DNA of 64,000 nucleotides from Pseudomonas asplenii (GCF_001293465.1 NZ_JSYZ01000009.1:15078-79077), one strand, 5' to 3'. Shown: positions 1 through 10,046, counted from the stretch's first letter. Numbers and translations are program-made. The notes: generated by a model not told the origin, from the letters alone.

Positions 1-107
1 CGATTTCGTACATAGCCTAGCAGAGACTCCTGTCAGAAACTGTCAGGAGCCGCAGGGTCCATGCTTTGCTGTATCGTGAGCCTGCCATTCATCCAGAGGA
101 TTCCACC

Positions 108-575
108 ATGCGCAAACTCCTCGGCCTGGGCCTGCTGTTGCTGACCCTCAGTGCCTGCGCACTGTTCTCCGGTCGCGACCCGTTGAATATCAACGTGGTC
201 GGGATCGAGCCACTGCCCAGCCAGGACATGGAGATGCGCTTCGCCGTGACCCTGCGCCTGCAGAATCCCAACGAGACGGCCATCGCCTACAACGGCGTAG
301 CCCTCGACCTGGAGGTGAACGACCAGCCGCTGGCCTCCGGTGTCAGCAACCAGCAGGGCACGCTGCAGCGCTTTTCCGAAACAACGCTGACGGTACCGGT
401 CAGTGTCTCGGCCTTTTCCATGCTGCGCCAGACCTTCGGCCTGAGCCAGGCCCGCAGCCTTGACGGCGTGCCCTACGTACTGCGCGGCAAGTTGGCCGGG
501 GGACCGTTCGGCACGATGCGTTTCGTCGAGCGGGGCCGCCTGGACCTGCCGGGTTCCAATACCAGCCGCTGGTGA
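108..575 (+). CDS. LEA type 2 family lipoprotein
   Basis: Small (155 aa) secreted lipoprotein. The N-terminus is a lipoprotein signal, MRKLLGLGLLLLTLSAC, with lipobox LSAC so that Cys17 would be lipidated. The rest, with NINVVGIEPLPSQDMEMRFAVTLRLQNPNETAIAYNGVALDLEVN, has the beta-sandwich pattern of the LEA14/water-stress-and-hypersensitive-response domain: a bulky strand followed by LxNPN and YxG. The ATG at 108 is chosen because AGAGG precedes it and the signal peptide begins there; an in-frame ATG at 66 would put 14 polar residues ahead of the signal. Biochemical role is not established for the bacterial family. It stands alone, 72 bp before a GNAT gene on the same strand. Confidence 0.8.
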   Translation: MRKLLGLGLLLLTLSACALFSGRDPLNINVVGIEPLPSQDMEMRFAVTLRLQNPNETAIAYNGVALDLEVNDQPLASGVSNQQGTLQRFSETTLTVPVSVSAFSMLRQTFGLSQARSLDGVPYVLRGKLAGGPFGTMRFVERGRLDLPGSNTSRW

Positions 576-647
576 ACCAGCACCTGCTGGGCGACACGAA
601 AGGCTGTTATAAGGAGCCTTTCGACTCCGCCCGGGACGGCACGCATC

Positions 648-1205
648 ATGGACAGATACCCCACCCTGCACAGCGAACGGCTGATCCTGCAACCGATGAC
701 GCTCGCCGACGCACCCGCCGTCCAGCAACTGTTCCCGCACTGGGAAGTGGTGCGCTATCTCAACGCCCTGGTGCCCTGGCCCTATCCGGACGACGGCGCC
801 TTGAGCTATCTGCGTGATATCGCGCTGCCCGCCGTCGAACGCGGCGAGGAATGGCACTGGTCGATGCGCCTGAAGACGGCACCGGAACAGATGATCGGCT
901 CCATCAGCCTGATGAACGAAACCGACAACAACCGCGGCTTCTGGCTCGCACCGCAGTGGCAGGGCCAGGGGCTGATGAGCGAGGCCAGCCGCGTGGTCAC
1001 CCGTTACTGGTTCGAAGTCCTCGACCGGCCACTGCTGCGCGTCCCCAAGGCCGCGCCAAACCTGGCCTCGCGACGGGTTTCGGAGCGTGAGGGCATGCGC
1101 CTGATCCGTAGCGAGGAGCGCGCCTTCGTCAGCGGGCGACTGCCCTGTGATATCTGGGAAATCACCCGTGAGCAATGGCGGCGCGGCCTGACGCCTCAGT
1201 CCTGA
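648..1205 (+). CDS. GNAT family N-acetyltransferase (RimJ/RimL-like)
   Basis: A 185-aa acetyltransferase of the RimJ/RimL-like branch. It opens with the typical [20 protein letters not shown] strand-helix segment, and the acetyl-CoA pyrophosphate loop is probably [16 protein letters not shown] (Q-x-x-G-x-G/A pattern, about residues 100-115). The substrate cannot be read from sequence. The 3' end overlaps the nitrilase gene on the other strand tail to tail by 10 bp. The ATG at 648 follows GGACGGC without a strong ribosome site, so an upstream start cannot be excluded. Confidence 0.85.
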   Translation: MDRYPTLHSERLILQPMTLADAPAVQQLFPHWEVVRYLNALVPWPYPDDGALSYLRDIALPAVERGEEWHWSMRLKTAPEQMIGSISLMNETDNNRGFWLAPQWQGQGLMSEASRVVTRYWFEVLDRPLLRVPKAAPNLASRRVSEREGMRLIRSEERAFVSGRLPCDIWEITREQWRRGLTPQS

Positions 1206-2122
1206 ATGAAACGCACGCCCGGCTTGGCCCGCTCGTCCACTCGCAGTTCGAACACATCCGGACGCGAATAGTGGCCGGTCACGTCGAAATCATAGCGGGC
1301 CCGTACCAGCTCGTCGGTATCGATCTCGGCGGTCAGCAGGCCGGCTTCGCCCACCAGCGGCCCGGCCAGCACATCGCCCATCGGCCCGACGATCAGGCTG
1401 CCACCGTTGATCAGCGGGCGCTCGTCCGGCCAGTTCTCGACACTGCCGCCCAGCGCCGCCGGCGAGGGCTGGACCTGGCAGGCGGTGACCACGAAGCAGC
1501 GGCCCTCGCAGGCGACATGACGCATGGTCACCCGCCACATTTCCCGTTCGTCCACCGTCGGTGCACACCAGACGTCCACGCCCTTGGCGTACATCGCGGT
1601 ACGCAGCAACGGCATGTAGTTCTCCCAGCAGACCGCCGAACCGATCCGCCCGGCCTTGCCTTCCACCACCGGCAGGGTCGAACCGTCGCCCTTGCCCCAG
1701 ATCAGCCGCTCGGTACCGGTCGGCATCAGCTTGCGGTGCCTGGCCACCAGGCCTGCCTGCGGGTCGAAGAACAGCACGGTGCAGAACAGGCTGTGACCGT
1801 TGCGCTCGATCACGCCAAGTACCAGGTTGGCCCCGGTGCGGGCCGACAGCCCGGCCAGTGCCTCGGTTTCCGGGCCCGGAACGTCGATCGCATTGGCGTG
1901 ATAACAGGCGAACGCTTCACGCCCTTCCGGCAGGCGGTAGCCCAGCTGGGTGCCGAAGGTCTCGCCCTTCGGGTAGCCGCCGAGCAGCGCTTCCGGCATC
2001 ACCACCAGGCAGGCGCCGGAGTCGATGATCGCCTGTTCGTAGGACAGGATCTGTTCCAGGGTCTCGCCCTTGCCACCCGGCAAGGACCCGATCTGCAAGG
2101 CGGCAACGATGGATTTGGACAT
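1196..2122 (-). CDS. Nitrilase (carbon-nitrogen hydrolase family)
   Basis: A 308-aa C-N hydrolase that would convert a nitrile to acid plus ammonia in the cytosol. The Glu-Lys-Cys triad is visible: Glu44 in [12 protein letters not shown], Lys131 in [19 protein letters not shown], and nucleophile Cys165 in [22 protein letters not shown] is characteristic of true nitrilases rather than amidases or ureidopropionases. Start at MSKSIVAAL (2122) is preferred; a longer frame to 2200 adds a polar extension with no family counterpart. A LysR-type regulator is divergently transcribed 86 bp away and is the obvious candidate controller. Whether the enzyme prefers aliphatic or arylaliphatic nitriles is not decidable here. 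Confidence 0.88.
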   Translation of the reverse strand: MSKSIVAALQIGSLPGGKGETLEQILSYEQAIIDSGACLVVMPEALLGGYPKGETFGTQLGYRLPEGREAFACYHANAIDVPGPETEALAGLSARTGANLVLGVIERNGHSLFCTVLFFDPQAGLVARHRKLMPTGTERLIWGKGDGSTLPVVEGKAGRIGSAVCWENYMPLLRTAMYAKGVDVWCAPTVDEREMWRVTMRHVACEGRCFVVTACQVQPSPAALGGSVENWPDERPLINGGSLIVGPMGDVLAGPLVGEAGLLTAEIDTDELVRARYDFDVTGHYSRPDVFELRVDERAKPGVRFIQD

Positions 2123-2208
2123 GAGCGGTTCTCCATGACGTGAGTTCGTGTTGCAGATTGTCGCGGCGAAGTCGATCATGAATAAAGACCACTTCATCAC
2201 TGAATGAT

Positions 2209-3123
2209 ATGAACAACACGAATATCAAGACCCTGGATCTGAACCTGCTCAAGGTCTTCGAGGCCCTGCACGACGAGTCCAGCGCCAGCCGCGCGGCCGT
2301 GCGCCTGGGCGTCACCCAGTCGGCCATCAGCGCCGCCCTGCGCCGGTTGCGTGAGGTCTATGGCGATCCGCTGTTCGTGCGTACCGGCCGCGGCCTGGCA
2401 CCGACCCTGTGCGCCAACCAGCTCAAGCCGGTGATCAGCGAAGCCCTGAACAAGTGCCGGCAGAGCCTGGCGCTGGTCGACCCGCAGGCCCAACACTACG
2501 AGGGCCGCTCGGTGATCATCGGGCTGTCGGACGATTTCGAGATTGCCTACGGTCGCCGTCTGCTGGAACTGATCGCTATCCAGGCACCCCGTCTGCGCCT
2601 GATCTTCCGCCAGACCCACAGCCAGATCGTCGGTGAAGGCCTGATGCAACGCCAGTTCGACCTGGCCATCACCGCTGGCGGCTTCGCCGAACGCCTGCTC
2701 AGCCGCCGGGTGCTGGGCGAAGGCGACTACCTTTGCCTGGTCGACCCGCAGAGCCTGGAGGCCGGCCAGACCGGGCTGAGCCTGGAGCAGTTCGTCGCCC
2801 GTGAACATATCCTGGTGTCGTCCGGCGGCTTCATCGGCATCACTGACGAAGCGCTGGCCGGCCTGGGATTGGGCCGGCACGTCAGCGCCTCCACCAGCCA
2901 TTTCGCGGCATTGCCCTACCTGCTCAAGGGCAGCCAGGCCGTCGCCACCATTCCAGCCCATGCCGCCCAGGCCATCGCCGAACTCGGCGGGCTGAGCCTG
3001 CTACCCTGCCCCATGCCCCTGCCGCGCTACCCGATCGAGTTGGGCTGGCGCACCAGCGTGTCCCTCGACCCGGCGGTGTTGAAGGTACAGGCGGCCATTT
3101 TTCAATGTTTTCACATTGCCTGA
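2209..3123 (+). CDS. LysR-family transcriptional regulator (nitrilase-linked)
   Basis: A 304-aa LTTR. The N-terminal winged helix-turn-helix is clear ([40 protein letters not shown], residues about 5-45), with the NodD-like '[13 protein letters not shown]' hinge that follows it in this branch. The C-terminal part is the periplasmic-binding-protein-like effector domain. Divergent from the nitrilase gene with an 86-bp shared intergenic region, the classic LTTR-target arrangement, so it probably regulates nitrilase in response to a nitrile or its acid product. Effector unknown. Confidence 0.88.
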   Translation: MNNTNIKTLDLNLLKVFEALHDESSASRAAVRLGVTQSAISAALRRLREVYGDPLFVRTGRGLAPTLCANQLKPVISEALNKCRQSLALVDPQAQHYEGRSVIIGLSDDFEIAYGRRLLELIAIQAPRLRLIFRQTHSQIVGEGLMQRQFDLAITAGGFAERLLSRRVLGEGDYLCLVDPQSLEAGQTGLSLEQFVAREHILVSSGGFIGITDEALAGLGLGRHVSASTSHFAALPYLLKGSQAVATIPAHAAQAIAELGGLSLLPCPMPLPRYPIELGWRTSVSLDPAVLKVQAAIFQCFHIA

Positions 3124-3263
3124 GTCATCATGGACACCCCACCCGTAGCCGGTTTTCAGGACAATTCGGGGGAAAAATCCAACCTGACCTGATATGCATT
3201 TGCCATCTAGTGTTCTCGGCAGGCACCGGGGAAGGTTAGAATGTAGGAAATAGGGAAGAGTCA

Positions 3264-4259
3264 ATGACAGAGCAGATCCTCTCAGAAGCCGAGTACGACG
3301 CGATCACCGATGCCGCCGCGCATTGGTGCATGCGTCTGCATGAGCAGGACTGTACGGATGCCGAACGGGAGCAATTCGCCGCCTGGCTCAAGGCCGACCC
3401 GCTGCATGCCAGCGAATACGAGGCGATGCTGGAGATCTGGGAGGTCGCCGACCACCTGCCGCGGCCGCCGCAGGCTGAAGTCATTCCACTGCCCGTCAAG
3501 CGCCGCCACTGGTCGCGTTATGGCGTGGCGGCCAGCAGCCTGCTGGCCATTCCCCTGGCCGGTTACATCGGCTGGAGCCTGGGCTGGATACCCAGCTCCT
3601 ACCAGACCTTCGAAGCCGGCAACCGGGTCGAGCACATCACCCTCGCCGATGGCAGCCAGGTGGAACTGAACCTGGGCAGCCAGCTGACCTACAGCAACTA
3701 CAAGGATCAACGGCGGGTCACGCTGAAGAAGGGCGAAGCCTTTTTCGACGTCAGCCATGACGCCGAGCACCCCTTCGTGGTGAAGGCCGCCAAGGGCCAG
3801 ATCCGGGTCACCGGTACCCGCTTCAACGTCTGGATGTATGAGGACCAGGTGCGGGTGACCTTGCTGCAAGGTTCCGTGCTGGTCAACAGCGACAGCAGCC
3901 AGCCCGGCGGCTACCGCCTCGATCCGGGCATGCAGGCGCGCTACAAGGCCGGCGACTATGAGCCGCAGATCAGCCAGACCTATGCCAATGACACGTCCCT
4001 GGCCTGGCGCAACGGCAAGCTGATCCTCGACAACCTGAGCCTGGCCGACGCCCTGCCGCTGATCAACCGCTACCTGGCCATGCCAGTGCTGCTGGCCGAT
4101 GCGGACACCGGCGGGATCCGCATCGGCGGGATCTACAGCACCGCCGAGGTGAAGAAACTGGTCATCTCGCTGCCCAAGGTCCTGCCGGTCTACCTGACCC
4201 AGAACAAGGACGGCAATCCGGTGCTCAACGCCATCCCGCGGGAAAAGCCCAAGGCCTGA
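3264..4259 (+). CDS. FecR-type anti-sigma factor without an adjacent sigma gene (FpvR candidate)
   Basis: A 331-aa inner-membrane sigma regulator. The N-terminus is the DUF4880/anti-sigma segment (AAAHWCMRLHEQDCTDAEREQFAAWLKADPLHASEYE, about residues 15-52). One membrane helix follows (YGVAASSLLAIPLAGYIGW, about residues 88-106), then the periplasmic FecR domain with GSQVELN, GEAFFDVSHD and IRVTGTRFNV. The C-terminal segment LILDNLSLADALPLINRY resembles the STN-like receptor-contacting part. It would hold an ECF sigma factor until a TonB-dependent receptor signals. No sigma gene flanks it. In P. aeruginosa fpvR lies three genes from pvdQ, and here the gene is convergent with pvdQ, so FpvR is the best guess. 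A second FecR, with its own FecI and FecA, occurs at 35.9 kb. Confidence 0.8.
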   Translation: MTEQILSEAEYDAITDAAAHWCMRLHEQDCTDAEREQFAAWLKADPLHASEYEAMLEIWEVADHLPRPPQAEVIPLPVKRRHWSRYGVAASSLLAIPLAGYIGWSLGWIPSSYQTFEAGNRVEHITLADGSQVELNLGSQLTYSNYKDQRRVTLKKGEAFFDVSHDAEHPFVVKAAKGQIRVTGTRFNVWMYEDQVRVTLLQGSVLVNSDSSQPGGYRLDPGMQARYKAGDYEPQISQTYANDTSLAWRNGKLILDNLSLADALPLINRYLAMPVLLADADTGGIRIGGIYSTAEVKKLVISLPKVLPVYLTQNKDGNPVLNAIPREKPKA

Positions 4260-4269
4260 GCAGCCTGCT

Positions 4270-4309
4270 CAGGCCATCCGTGGAAGCCCACCCTTATGGC
4301 AATGGCCTG
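4270..4309. terminator. Candidate bidirectional terminator hairpin
   Basis: Arms CAGGCCAT and ATGGCCTG (8 bp) lie in the 52-bp gap between the convergent FecR-type gene and pvdQ. The loop is long (24 nt) and there is no strong T-run, so this is only a plausible termination structure. Confidence 0.3.
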
Positions 4310-4311
4310 CC

Positions 4312-6639
4312 TCAGTACTTCTCGCCAATCACCTGCAGCCGATATTCCTTGTCAGCCCTGATCTGCTCCTCGGTAAACGGCAGCACACTCCAGGCCTTCT
4401 GCGAGAACGCCTCGGTCTGGTCACGGAAGTGCGCCGACGCCGGATCGCTGGACAATGACGGTGCCAGCAACCCCAGCGCCCGTGGCCCCTGCTCATCGAA
4501 GCTGACCACCTGCAGATAGCTGGTGCCACTGATCACTTCCCGCTTGCCGCCCTCGGCGGGCACACTCTGGATCGCGTTATACACACCCAGCGTCGACGGC
4601 CCGCCATGCACCGGCACCGGGTGCCCGCCCAGGCCGACCTGCTGGACATCGCCCCACTGCGTGTCAGCCGTCAGTCCCGCCTTGTCCACGCTCGCCACCG
4701 ACGCCAGCATCGCCTCGCGCACGGCACTGGCCACCTGCGCCTGCCCGAGGTTCAGCCCACGCGGTGTATGCCGGGGGTTGGCCGGGTCGAATCCGATTCG
4801 CCAGATATCCTCCTGTTCGAGCAACTGCGCCATGACGTTCTGGAAGTGCACGAACCCCACGCCACTCTGCAGATTGGCCTGCCGGTCCCAGCTCTTGAGG
4901 CTGGCACACAGTGGCGCCAGGGTCGCGGCGTCCGCCCCCAGGTCGGCGCTGCAGAACTGCAGCAGATCCGGCAGCACCTGGCTGGCGAGATAAACCTGGT
5001 TGTCCATCACCATCGCCTGCAAGTCCTCGACCTTGACCGGCCCGGCCTGCTTCAGGCGCTCCAGTCGCTCCAGGGCGAAACGTGCACGCGGACTCAACGG
5101 CTGGTCCTCGCGGCTGATCAGCGGCGAAAACCCCTTGAGCGGCGCCGCCGGGTTGACCATCCACGCCGAGTCGTTGGAGTTCTGCACATAGTCGCCGCGC
5201 TCCAGTTGCGGCAGGCGGCTCGCCGGGAAAATCCCCTTCTGGGGGGCATTCGCGGCGACACGCCAGGCACAGGCACGGCGCGAGCCGTCGAGCACGATCA
5301 TCTCGTAGCCAGCCCGCGGATCGCTGCACTCGCGCAGCTTGTCGGCATCCACGTACGGCACCACCGACAGGTTCATGTACAGCGCCTGCCCACGATCATC
5401 CACCGCCAGGGTGTTGACCCATGGAATCCCCTGGATCCTGTGCACCGCCGCCTGGAACGCCTTGAGGCTGTCGGCGCGATTCATTTCAGCCCACTGCTGC
5501 AATACCCGGTCGTTATCCTGGTTGGCATCACGCAGGCTGAACGCCACCTCGCGATTCCAGTCGAGCTTGCCGGGCCATTGCACCACCGGGCCGAACACCG
5601 AGCTGTAGACCAGCCGCGAGACCGGCTTCAGGCTGCCGTCCTCCTGCCTGACCTGGACGGTCACCTGGCGCTTGTCCATGGCCCTGGACTTGCCGTCGAG
5701 CAGGTAGCGGGTCGGGTCCTTGGGGTCGAGTTGCAGGCGATACAGGGTGAAGTGCCTGGACGTATCGACGGTATGGGTCCAGGCCAGGTGTCGGCTGAAA
5801 CCGATGTTGACCAACGGCAGGCCCGGCAGCGCCGCGCCCATCACATCGAGCTGGCCGGGAATAGTCAGGTGCATCTGGTAGAAACGCATGCCGCCGACCC
5901 ATGGGAAATGCGGGTTGCCCAGCAGCAGGCCACGACCGTTGAACGAGCGCTGGCCACCGATCGCCACCGCGTTGCTGCCACGGTCGAGGGCGAACCGCTG
6001 CATGCGCTCGGCAGCCACCTGGAACGCCGCCGACGGCCGTTGTGCGGTCTGCTCCGGCGGCGCCGCCGCGGCCAGGGCCTCGACGAACTGCCCGACGCCA
6101 CCTTCGACCAGCAGACGGCGGGTCAGCTTGACCTGGTCGAGCACGGTGATCGGTCGGACCCAGCCCCCCTGGCACTGCACCGGCAGGCCCTCGGCCTGGC
6201 GCTCGCGCAACAGGCGGTTGTAACCGGCGACATACCCTTCGATCCGCTGTTGCATCGGCGGGGTCTGCGCCTGCCAGAACGCGGAGACCGCCGCCGGGCT
6301 GTTGAACCAGTTGAAGAACAGGTCGCTGGCGAGGTTGTCCCGCTGTTCGACCGTGGTTTCGTGCGGGCCGAAAAACTTCGACCGTTCGCCATTGACCGTG
6401 ACGATTTCATTGGCCAGCAGGCACAGGTTGTCCTGGGCATAGGCGTAACCGATGCCGTAGCCCAGGCCACGCTCGTCGCTGGCCCGGATATGCGGGACGC
6501 CGAAGGTGGTGCGGCGGATATCGGCACTCAGTTGGCCCCCCTGGGTATCGGCTCCCTGGGAACGGGCATGGGCGCCCAGGCTCAGGCCGATCAACAACGT
6601 TGCAAGACAGCACCTGGGAAATGGCCGGGAAATGATCAC
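4312..6639 (-). CDS. pvdQ: Pyoverdine maturation acylase PvdQ (Ntn-hydrolase; AHL acylase)
   Basis: A periplasmic penicillin-acylase-family enzyme (775 aa) that removes the fatty-acyl chain from the pyoverdine precursor and, in characterised relatives, also hydrolyses long-chain acyl-homoserine lactones. A signal peptide runs to about residue 24 (LATLLIGLSLGAHA). The self-cleavage site is Gly221-Ser222 in DRGSNAVAIGG, and Ser222 becomes the beta-chain nucleophile. NPHFPW, DVMGAALPGLPLVNIGFSRHLAWTHTVD and VQNSNDSAW match PvdQ closely. Length agrees with the roughly 762 aa of the P. aeruginosa enzyme. The GTG at 6639 is chosen: AGGAG lies 7 bp upstream and the signal peptide begins there. An ATG at 6771 would fall inside a probable promoter. 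The neighbouring FecR-type gene and PA2384-like gene reproduce parts of the P. aeruginosa pvdQ neighbourhood. Confidence 0.92.
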   Translation of the reverse strand: MIISRPFPRCCLATLLIGLSLGAHARSQGADTQGGQLSADIRRTTFGVPHIRASDERGLGYGIGYAYAQDNLCLLANEIVTVNGERSKFFGPHETTVEQRDNLASDLFFNWFNSPAAVSAFWQAQTPPMQQRIEGYVAGYNRLLRERQAEGLPVQCQGGWVRPITVLDQVKLTRRLLVEGGVGQFVEALAAAAPPEQTAQRPSAAFQVAAERMQRFALDRGSNAVAIGGQRSFNGRGLLLGNPHFPWVGGMRFYQMHLTIPGQLDVMGAALPGLPLVNIGFSRHLAWTHTVDTSRHFTLYRLQLDPKDPTRYLLDGKSRAMDKRQVTVQVRQEDGSLKPVSRLVYSSVFGPVVQWPGKLDWNREVAFSLRDANQDNDRVLQQWAEMNRADSLKAFQAAVHRIQGIPWVNTLAVDDRGQALYMNLSVVPYVDADKLRECSDPRAGYEMIVLDGSRRACAWRVAANAPQKGIFPASRLPQLERGDYVQNSNDSAWMVNPAAPLKGFSPLISREDQPLSPRARFALERLERLKQAGPVKVEDLQAMVMDNQVYLASQVLPDLLQFCSADLGADAATLAPLCASLKSWDRQANLQSGVGFVHFQNVMAQLLEQEDIWRIGFDPANPRHTPRGLNLGQAQVASAVREAMLASVASVDKAGLTADTQWGDVQQVGLGGHPVPVHGGPSTLGVYNAIQSVPAEGGKREVISGTSYLQVVSFDEQGPRALGLLAPSLSSDPASAHFRDQTEAFSQKAWSVLPFTEEQIRADKEYRLQVIGEKY

Positions 6640-6755
6640 GCAGACTCCTGATAAGACCGTCGAAAACCAGGCCGCGCGGGGCTCGCCCCTCTCGGACGCC
6701 TGGAAAAACCGGCGCCCACGCCAAAGCACGGGGCAGCCGATGCCTGCCCTTAGAA

Positions 6756-6778
6756 ACGAACGGAACTGCATAAATTTA
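6756..6778 (-). promoter_or_regulatory. Possible PvdS (iron-starvation sigma) promoter of pvdQ
   Basis: On the minus strand GCTAAAT is followed 15 nt later by CGT, resembling the PvdS iron-starvation box (TAAAT then CGT, usually 16-17 nt apart). It lies about 117 bp upstream of the pvdQ GTG. The spacing is one base short of the usual range, so the call is tentative. The rest of the 6640-6938 intergenic region shows no other recognisable element. Confidence 0.4.
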
Positions 6779-6938
6779 GCCGGCCAGACAGCTGCAGTTC
6801 AGCCCAACAACACGGCTGTGACCTGATGTCGACAAATTTTCTACATACGAAGCTTCATGATTTATCCGCCTCGTTCGTCTTTATCCAAAGAGAGCAGACA
6901 TCACTTTCCTGATCAGGCTCTGAAAAGGAGTTTTTCGC

Positions 6939-7316
6939 ATGTACGACCAGCACAGGCCAACGGACGGTATTTCCTTGCAACGCGATCCCACCTACAGCTC
7001 GGGCGCCATGTTTGCCAAACCTGCCGAGCGCAATGGCAACGAGCGCATTCGCCAACTGCTCAAGCATTTTGGCCTGCGCACCAGCCTGATCCGGCTGAAG
7101 GTGATCGATGCCCTGCTCAATGTCGGCGACGGCCAGCGACGCCTGGGCGTACGCGGCGTTCACGGCCACCTGCTGGAACTGGACATTCCGCTGTCCTTTC
7201 TCAGCGTGCGCGAAGTGCTCAAGCGCCTGTGCAGCGAGGGCGTGGTGGTGCTGAACACGGACAAGACCTACAGCCTGCATCCCGACGCCCTGACGGCGCT
7301 GGAACAACAGGACTGA
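6939..7316 (+). CDS. Small Fur-like winged-helix protein (PA2384 type)
   Basis: A 125-aa protein with one winged-helix domain: ERIRQLLKHFGLRTSLIRLKVIDALL aligns with the first helices of Fur proteins, and LSFLSVREVLKRLCSEGVVVLNTDKTYSLH with the recognition helix and wing. The Fur C-terminal dimerisation and metal-binding domain is absent. In P. aeruginosa a protein of this kind (PA2384) lies beside pvdQ and is reported as iron-starvation responsive; here it is divergent from pvdQ across 299 bp. It may act as a DNA-binding regulator, but without the usual His/Cys set it is unlikely to sense iron as Fur does. The ATG at 6939 follows AAAAGGAG. Confidence 0.75.
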   Translation: MYDQHRPTDGISLQRDPTYSSGAMFAKPAERNGNERIRQLLKHFGLRTSLIRLKVIDALLNVGDGQRRLGVRGVHGHLLELDIPLSFLSVREVLKRLCSEGVVVLNTDKTYSLHPDALTALEQQD

Positions 7317-7399
7317 AACTCGACAACGCGGCATGGAGATATACCGCGTTATCGTTCATCGTCGGCACGCCGCCCGTTGCGGGCCGGCGGCGCCGGCCT

Positions 7400-7588
7400 T
7401 CAGGGCTTGACCTTGCGGCGCATCACGCCGTTGATGATCACCACCACCACCGCCACGCCAATCGCGATGTACTGGAACAGCTTCTCGCTGATCACGCCGA
7501 TGTTCTGCAGGTAGGTGAGGCCGAACATGATCCCCAGTACTACCAGGACGACCAGAATCGAGTATTTCAAACGTTGTGCCTGGGTCAT
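7400..7588 (-). CDS. Small two-helix inner-membrane protein
   Basis: A 62-aa protein with two predicted membrane helices (YSILVVLVVLGIMFGLTYL and LFQYIAIGVAVVVVIINGVM) and a basic C-terminus RRKVKP. The start at 7588 is chosen for an AGGA 8 bp upstream; the longer frame to 7669 has no ribosome site. Function unknown; a hypothetical membrane protein. A GC-rich inverted repeat (GGCCGGC/GCCGGCC, 7382-7398) directly downstream on its strand may end transcription. Confidence 0.7.
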   Translation of the reverse strand: MTQAQRLKYSILVVLVVLGIMFGLTYLQNIGVISEKLFQYIAIGVAVVVVIINGVMRRKVKP

Positions 7589-7765
7589 TGCATGTATCCT
7601 GAAGGAAGCCCGGAACGCCGGGCTTCGGGTGAAATGTATCCGCTTTGTATCGACACTCATGCCAAGCACCTACAGTGCCCGACGAATAAGCCGACCAAAA
7701 CGCAGTCTCATGATACAGGCGAGCAGGAGTTTTCGCTGCCCGCCTTCAACCATGAGGATGTGTCC

Positions 7766-7921
7766 ATGTTTCGTCGAATCACACTGCTGATTCCCGCGTT
7801 GATCCTGTTGTCACTGAGCGGCTGCATCATCATGCCGCGCGACCACGGTGGCTGGCATGACCACCGCTACTACGGCGGCCCCGGCTATTACGGTGGCGGC
7901 CCAGGCTACTACCATCGCTGA
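7766..7921 (+). CDS. Very small Gly/Tyr/His-rich lipoprotein
   Basis: A 51-aa protein: signal peptide MFRRITLLIPALILLSLSGC with lipobox LSGC (Cys20), then a 31-residue tail with HGGWHDHRYYGGPGYYGGGPGYYHR. GAGGA stands 7 bp before the ATG at 7766, and a convincing terminator follows the stop. Such His/Tyr/Gly-rich tails might bind metal or the cell wall, but no function is known. It is easily missed because a longer fortuitous frame runs through it. Confidence 0.75.
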   Translation: MFRRITLLIPALILLSLSGCIIMPRDHGGWHDHRYYGGPGYYGGGPGYYHR

Positions 7922-7926
7922 CATTC

Positions 7927-7951
7927 ACGGGTGAGCCGACAGCTCACCCGT
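7927..7951 (+). terminator. Intrinsic terminator after the small lipoprotein gene
   Basis: Perfect 10-bp stem ACGGGTGAGC/GCTCACCCGT with loop CGACA, followed by a T-rich tract (TTCGTTTCTGTT), 5 bp after the lipoprotein stop codon. Confidence 0.75.
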
Positions 7952-7975
7952 TTCGTTTCTGTTGCGCCCTTGCCC

Positions 7976-8887
7976 TCAACGCTTGAAGCCGATGCCCGGC
8001 CGGGCACACACCTCCACCAGCCAGTCGACGAACACCCGCACCCGTTGCGACAACTGTCGGTGTGGCGGGTACAGCGCCGCCAGCGGCAAACCGGGTTGCG
8101 CAAGCCCCGGCAGCACCTCGCACAACCGCCCGTCACGCAATTGCTCGACCACATGGTAGTAGGGAATCTGCACCAGGCCGAACCCGGCCTCGCAGGCCGC
8201 CAGGTAGCCATCGGCACTGCTCACCGAGAGCTGCCTGGGCAGGTGCAGTTCCTCCACCTGGCCGTCGCGCAGAATGTCCAGGCCATAACGCCTGCCGCTG
8301 ACGCTGGAGAAGTATTCGACCATGCGATGCCCGGCCAGCGCCTCCAGCGACTGCGGCACGCCCTGCTCGCGCAGGTACGCCGGGCTGGCGCAGAGCAGTT
8401 GCTCGATGGTCACCAGCGGTCGCGCCACCAGCGACTCATCCAGCACCGCGCCGCCGCGCAGCACGCAATCGATCCCATCGCGAATGAGGTCGACGGGGCG
8501 ATCGTTCAGGCCGATCTCCAGCTCGATCAGCGGATAACGCGCGGTGAACTCCGGCAGGGCCGGGATCACGATCAAGCGGCCGATGGCCGCCGGCATATCG
8601 ACCCGCAGGGTGCCACGGGGATTCAGGCGCGCGGAACGGAATACCGCCTCGGTCTCCTCCAGGTCCGCCAGCAGTTGCACGCAACGCTGGTAGTAGGCCT
8701 CGCCATCGAGGGTGGTGCTGACCTGGCGGGTGGTGCGGTGCAGCAGTTGCACGCCCAGGTGCGCCTCCAACTGCTTGACCAGGATCGTCACCGAGGCCCG
8801 CGGCAGTTGCAGGCTGTCGGCGGCCTTGGCGAAACCGCCCAGCTCGACGATCCGGGTGAACACGCGCATGGCGTTGAAGCGGTCCAT
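7976..8887 (-). CDS. LysR-family transcriptional regulator
   Basis: A 303-aa LTTR of the CrgA/DsdC-like branch. Winged helix at residues about 1-60 ([26 protein letters not shown], then [32 protein letters not shown]), effector domain afterwards. Start at MDRFNAM (8887) fits the family; an ATG seven codons upstream is possible. Divergent from the aldo/keto reductase (124 bp between starts), which it probably controls. Confidence 0.87.
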   Translation of the reverse strand: MDRFNAMRVFTRIVELGGFAKAADSLQLPRASVTILVKQLEAHLGVQLLHRTTRQVSTTLDGEAYYQRCVQLLADLEETEAVFRSARLNPRGTLRVDMPAAIGRLIVIPALPEFTARYPLIELEIGLNDRPVDLIRDGIDCVLRGGAVLDESLVARPLVTIEQLLCASPAYLREQGVPQSLEALAGHRMVEYFSSVSGRRYGLDILRDGQVEELHLPRQLSVSSADGYLAACEAGFGLVQIPYYHVVEQLRDGRLCEVLPGLAQPGLPLAALYPPHRQLSQRVRVFVDWLVEVCARPGIGFKR

Positions 8888-8945
8888 TGGCCGTCCATTC
8901 TTTGGCAAAGATTATTTGGAAAATACAAACAGTGATAACACTTTT

Positions 8946-8965
8946 AGCCGGTTTATCGGCTTTTT
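8946..8965 (+). terminator. Terminator-like hairpin in the leader of the aldo/keto reductase gene
   Basis: AGCCG (8946-8950) and CGGCT (8957-8961), preceded by TTTT and followed by five T. The shape is that of a small intrinsic terminator on the plus strand, but it lies between the divergent promoters and the aldo/keto reductase start rather than after a gene. It could be an attenuator or a chance palindrome. Confidence 0.3.
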
Positions 8966-9011
8966 GTCGAGGACCAAAATGGGCCAACCTCACCTCAACG
9001 GAGCGTCAGCG

Positions 9012-10016
<1,005 letters not shown>

Positions 10017-10046
10017 GCCTGGAGCAGCATGCGGTCCTGGGGTCGC

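Noticed and set aside
33..1175. Long open frame on the minus strand across the lipoprotein and GNAT genes.
   Set aside because: Antisense to two genes with clear domains; no ribosome site and low-complexity composition.
1175..2143. Long plus-strand frame over the nitrilase gene.
   Set aside because: Antisense shadow of a gene whose catalytic triad is intact; composition rich in His, Arg and Gln.
4606..6651. A 681-codon plus-strand frame opposite pvdQ.
   Set aside because: High-GC antisense frame; pvdQ motifs are unambiguous on the minus strand.
6857..7921. A long plus-strand frame covering the PA2384-like gene to the small lipoprotein.
   Set aside because: Only its last 51 residues, with signal peptide, lipobox and ribosome site, are coding; the rest is out of frame with better genes.
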